Below, one piece after another: positions 42,101-48,100 of a stretch of DNA of 64,000 nucleotides (the stretch's first letter is position 1; the number at the start of each line of letters is the position of its first letter). Location of the stretch: contig NC_071670.1 in NCBI RefSeq assembly GCF_028554725.1, positions 59,460,501 to 59,524,500 of the forward strand. Reading direction: 5' to 3'. A model generated the notes under the pieces. The model did not search any database. It worked only from the letters and a program-made list of their open reading frames with translations, and was not told the origin of the DNA. This DNA is from Zeugodacus cucurbitae. Its lineage: Eukaryota; Arthropoda; Insecta; Diptera; Tephritidae. Position numbers and translations under genes: made by a program.

Positions 42101-45100
42101 CCAAGAAAATGCATGCACCAAAACTGTGAATTGGCTGTGACAGCACGCATACATGCTTGCACTTTCGCACTCTCCATACTCTACACACACACACACACAA
42201 ACATATATTTACTCATAAGCATATGTGTGGCTGTATGTATGTGTGAGCGCAACGTCAATAGACACCAAATATTTGTTCGCGAGTTTTTGATTGCGGTATT
42301 TGAAGTATGCTAAAGCAATGCACACGCTTTTGTTCGGAACTTTATCTCCATGACGATGGAGGGAAGACGATGATGATTTCGTAAAAGCAGCAAAAGTAAA
42401 TAAGAGACTTACAAGTGTGAGAAAGAATGCTGGCAAGGCGAAAATTACAGAGAGAGTGTGAGAAAGCGGTGGAAATGCTTGAGATGTTCCAGGGAGGACC
42501 CAGTTGGGAATATAGAATAATACATATACAGAAATTTAATTAGCAGGAAATATTTATTGACTGGTAAACAGTAAAAAAACCTTAGAAATACTTTTAAATA
42601 GGGTTGCCACGTAGTTTTGAATGGTTATTATTGAAGTATTGAGAACCATAAATTAAAATTTGTCAAGAATAATAACTTATTTTCCAATTCTAGTAACTAA
42701 ATCGAGTTTAAATTTTTTTAGAGTTGCCACCAGCAAGCGATTTTGAAATATTTTTAGTCAAATTATATAATTGGGCATGATTACTCACTTAATGAATGAA
42801 ATATTATTCTGCATATTACAATACTACACATATTTAGGAGTGTTGCCACAACAAATGTGTTTTATTTTATTTTTTATAGGAAAAAAATATTTTTTAGAGT
42901 TGCCATCCATCTAGGAAAATAAAAAAAAAATTAAAAGAATCTCTCTGAAGATAGGTGTACCACGTAATATATTTTTATTTATTATATTTATATATGTATA
43001 TATTATATTCATACATACGGATTAAAGAAAATTCAGGGTTTGCCATTTATTTAAAAAAAAATTTGCTTTGGTTAAATGTCAAAATTTTTTTTTTTTCATT
43101 TTCTTATTTCCTGCTTTTTTTACTTTCAAAATAGTTTTTATTCAGTTTATTTTCTCTCCGCACTATCAAATAAGAAATCATTGAAGCATTTATATGAATT
43201 CTTCACAAAAGACTAATGCAACTATTAAATTAATTTTACGCTCGAATGAGCTTATGTCGCATTTCTATATTTATCTTGGCTTATAATTTGTCATTGCATT
43301 TCAAAGACATTATAAAATGAGAAAATTATTTTTTTTTTTAAACAGGGTGTTGCATATGCATACTTCTTATTTAGGCCAAGTTTCGTGGTTGAATGTATTT
43401 CAAATTGGTCTGATTTATTGAACATTTTCAGTTTAACAAGTGCAAATGTTTTGCATTTCAAACACAGAAAGAACACCCTGCTCATCATGCAACAACAACA
43501 CTCATTTACTTACTCAAATATCTTATATAACAACTACAGTTATTTGCACCGGATATGCAATGTCTCACAAACAGGTCAGTTGGTTGTGTTGGCAATCATA
43601 ATAGTATTTATGAAAATCATAAATTTGCATATAAAGTAAATTAAATACAAACACACCAGCCGACAATAATAACAGCAAATTGCAAAACTATCTACACACA
43701 CACATATTCAAACAAACAATAAAATGAATTCATGCCTAAGCAACTCCAGTTGAAAGCGGCTTATTTATAACATTTGTTACGAGTGAAATTTATGGTTTCG
43801 TTGCTGTATAAATTTTAATTGAAATTTGTTCAAAATGTGTGAAAACCAAGTGCATCGTATGAGTGATTAGCACTTGCTTGCAATGCTTGACATGAACGGG
43901 CAGCCCCGCAAAGTATGCAACGTTAATTAAAGGCAGCCGGATTAAAGCGAATTTTAGGTTATATTTACATTGTATGCAAATTTGCGGTCCAGAAAAGTGG
44001 TCGACATGCATCGGTGGTTGTATGGCACATTCATACACATGATTAATTTGCTTGCAATAAAGCTGCTTAACATTTCAATATTATTTACATGTGAAGAAGG
44101 AGAGAATTGAATTGAACAAGACAATTTACGGAAGGTGCCTTTATTTTGTTCGAGAAATCGAGGAACCAACAAGTTTTAAGTCATTTTTAAGATTTTAAAA
44201 GATTCTACAATCATTTCTACTGCCTTAAAATTTATGTTTTGCTAGTTGAGAGAACACCGATCCTAGGTTATATTTATATAACTCTCGAATCAACTTCACT
44301 AGCTTTTGATTAAAATTATATCAATGTAGTACTCATTAGAGTCAAATAATACTCTCTTTTGTGACTGGCGAGTTAATCAAGTCCAAGTATTGGCAAATTT
44401 AATTAAATTTTTTCTGGTTAATTTTCAATATTTGAAATGAAAACCCTCCGCCACTCACAACCGTCGAAAATAATGGCAAATTTCTTTTAGTAGATGGCAT
44501 ATAGCTTTATAGAACCCAAAAACAAAAAAAAAATAAATAAATAAAAAAAAATTAAAAAGCTTTCGAAAGCTTTCAGAAAAGCTTAGCCAAGCTTAAAGCT
44601 CAACAAAAAGAATTACCAAAAAAAATTCATGTAATTTTAGTGTATGTGTTTACACGTCCACTATGACTAGTTTTCCCCAACCCCTAACCGAATTACTAAG
44701 CCTTATTGCATATTTTATTTGTTTGTTTCGAATATTTATTTGTAACATTTCAGTTCCGGAAACATAAATCCAAAATTGATTTATTTGTTGCTGTTACTGC
44801 GAAACACATAGCACACTGGAGAGTCATTACTTATTGAATATCGAATTTATGACAGGCGGCCAGAAGTGTATGTAAAACTTATACATTTGTGAGTGTGTAA
44901 ACACAAAGGAAGAAATAAATATGGTTGTCTTTAGTATATATTTAGAAAACAATATATTCATATATGTATTTGTATTTAGTTACAAATGAAAATTTATATA
45001 TCTGTACATATTCTTGGGTGTATAGAACATAAGAATAAGAAATATGAGTGTACAAGAGTTCAAATAAAAATATATGCAGTAAATAAATATAAATATAAAG

Positions 45101-48100
45101 ACAAAAATAAGTAATATATATTTTTTTTTATAATAAATAAAACTTTTATTTGCAAGATTAAGAAGCTTTAGCGGTAACGAAAGCGCTAGAGGAAACTACA
45201 GTTTGACAAATACAATTATTATTTCTTACATTTTACTTTCGAAAAGGTTTCATATTCCTTTTTGGATAAATACTATAGCCATAAGCATCCGAACTTCCGC
45301 ATCTAGAGCTTTGGAAACCAGCTCATCATCGTCAAAAAGTCATACGGACGAAAAAACTTTATGTAAAGGGGTATGATATCGAGTATTTACAATTTTGAAA
45401 TCACACTTGAAAACCTATCTTGAACAACATACAAGGTGAATCCATCATATATTTTTTGAGTACCAATAGCCCTAAGAAGAGCGATATTATATCTGAAAGT
45501 CGTAAGCTTTTAGCGAAGGTCTTTATATGTGTGATTGAGAAATATAGTTTAGTAAAAATAAAAATAGTTATAGTAAAATCTAGGCAGACAAGAAAGATAC
45601 ATAAATAAAAGCGCATCACACATAACTTTTTTGTATCATGATATAAAATTAAAAAAAAAAAAAATATATGTCATGCGATAAATTAGTATATGGAACAAAT
45701 TAAATTATATTTTCCTACCAAAGTTACAAAATAAATTCGGAAATATTTTGTACAATTACAACAACAGCAACATCAATATAACTTGCATGTATCTAGGAAG
45801 AGTGATGAAACCGAGGAACTTATCTCCAACTAAGCTAATATTCATTTAGTGGAGAAATTTATGGTGTGAAAGGTATACATTTCCAGAGTTTGAGTACTGT
45901 CAAGCATTAAACAGAGATATCAGTAAATATTATATATTGAGGCCATCCACTATTGTTTAACTATGAAAGATTTTTATCGTAGAAATTGATCATTTGTTTT
46001 TTAACGTAAAAAAAATATAAGAAATTAGCTGCTTATTAAACAAAAAACTAAAAAAAAAAAGTATTTTTATACAACGAATTTCACAACTTTCATTTGAGCA
46101 TCCACATTTCCAATTTATGTTCAAGCCATTGGTATTGCTTCCACCATCACTCCTTCCAAATGTGTTTATTTTATTGATAATCAAATTGCCTTGTTTACAC
46201 ATTCGCCTGAAATGGCCAGAGCAAAATGGAGCGTTGGGAAAATTAAGTGAAATTTTTGCGAAAACAAAAGCCACAATAATTAAAGCATGTAAATTGGTGA
46301 ATATAATACTGCTTCGGCAGTAGAAAGGACTCGCAGCTGCTTATTTCATACAATGGCAAAATGAGCGCCTTTTTGTGTGAGTGTATGAGTGTTCGCAACA
46401 GCCATTTTAACAGTTTATTTAAGCATTTGCGCACACACACACACACACACAAAACACATGGAAAGTGCATAAATAATATTTTGTATCTGAGTGTGTGTGT
46501 GAACTCATACATATGTATGGCGTAATTTCGGCCAACACGCTCACCACCAATATAATGCCATCAAATTAGCTGCTAAATGATATTTTTTTTCGCTTTTTCC
46601 AAATTATGTTGGTCATTGTGGGGACGGTTTTTGTTGCTTTCCGCTTGCATGACTTTGCAATAAAATTATTATTGACATTGTAGCAATAAATAATATTTAA
46701 TTTGCGCTCTGTGGGGTATTCGACAAAGCAGAGGCGGTCATATTCATTTATAGTATACGAATATATAGGTAGTACTGCTGTGAATAGCGGCAAATTTCTG
46801 GTTTTATACTGCATCTCGTAAATCAAGACATAAATTATGAAAATCGACTAAAATTGAGAATATTAGAAAATAGCTTGTGGTCATTTGGGCTGCGTTCAGA
46901 CATGAGCTAGAAATATTGTACTAATTTGTAGGGATTTTATAAACTCTGTTTAATTGTATGTTACTTATGGGCTCAAAAGCTAATTAGTCAGGGATTTTGA
47001 ATTGTATGTTGTTGAGATATTGGTTACACTAATAATTTTTGAGGAGATATAATTAGCGAAGAAAAAAAATGTTAATCTTATCTAAGAAGCCACGTACCGA
47101 AAATTTAGAAAAGAGAAAATATTGTAAAGCAGGTATAAAACGCATTAAAGGTCTTTCCGGAAGCTTTCTTTTATTATTATTTGCGAAATAGAATATATAT
47201 TCAGAATAGAAATATTATCAATAGACAAGGCTTAATATATCCGAAAAATAAAATCATTAACATATTTTTGTTTTCTAGTCCTTAACAATTCTCCTCCTAA
47301 AATGGAGGCAAAGTATGCCCGACAGCAAGCGTTTCTAATCGTGCTTGAGAGGGAATTCGGTCATCTAGCTTTTTGATAATGAAAAAATCGTATGAGAAAT
47401 AAAAAAAGGATCCCCTTTTATCAGGTGAAGAATTAATTTTAGAGATATAATAGAAGAGAGGCAAGGACTGTGACTAAGCTGGCTGGTGGGAGGGCCTAAC
47501 TCAAATTGTGGGTTATGCTCTCAATATTTGATGCAACGTGATGTTCTCTTCGCAATGAATGTTTCATATATGCTTAAAGAAGAAAACTTTTGCTTCTTAA
47601 AGGACAAGATCAGAATTGGAATCTATATTGGGGTTTCCAGCAGTATATGCTTTTTATAAAAACTGTATTTGATCAATTAAGAATACATAGTATTTAGGCG
47701 GAATAACCTCATTCTACACAAAATAATTTTTTTTCTCCAATATTTCGGATGAGTTTTGGTCAAGGCAGAAAGTACGAGTATAACATATTTGACAAAGAGA
47801 GTGAATGAACATCTTTGAAAAAGAGTTATATAGTTACTACAGTTTTTTGGTCTTATCATATATAAATCCTTATAAAATTATAAAAAATATTATTTTAGTC
47901 ATTCCAGTCCTTAAAGACCATGATATTAGGTTGGTAAATATTCCCCTTCCGCCTTTTCGTCTTTTGAATTTTGCGGCTATATATAAAGCGCAATCTTTGA
48001 AAGGTCTTTACCTAACCTACAAAACGACGCTGTGCGTGATTAGTTTGGATATTACGTTCAACAGTTATAGAGGTGTAAACATGGAGTTCAATAATGCCGA

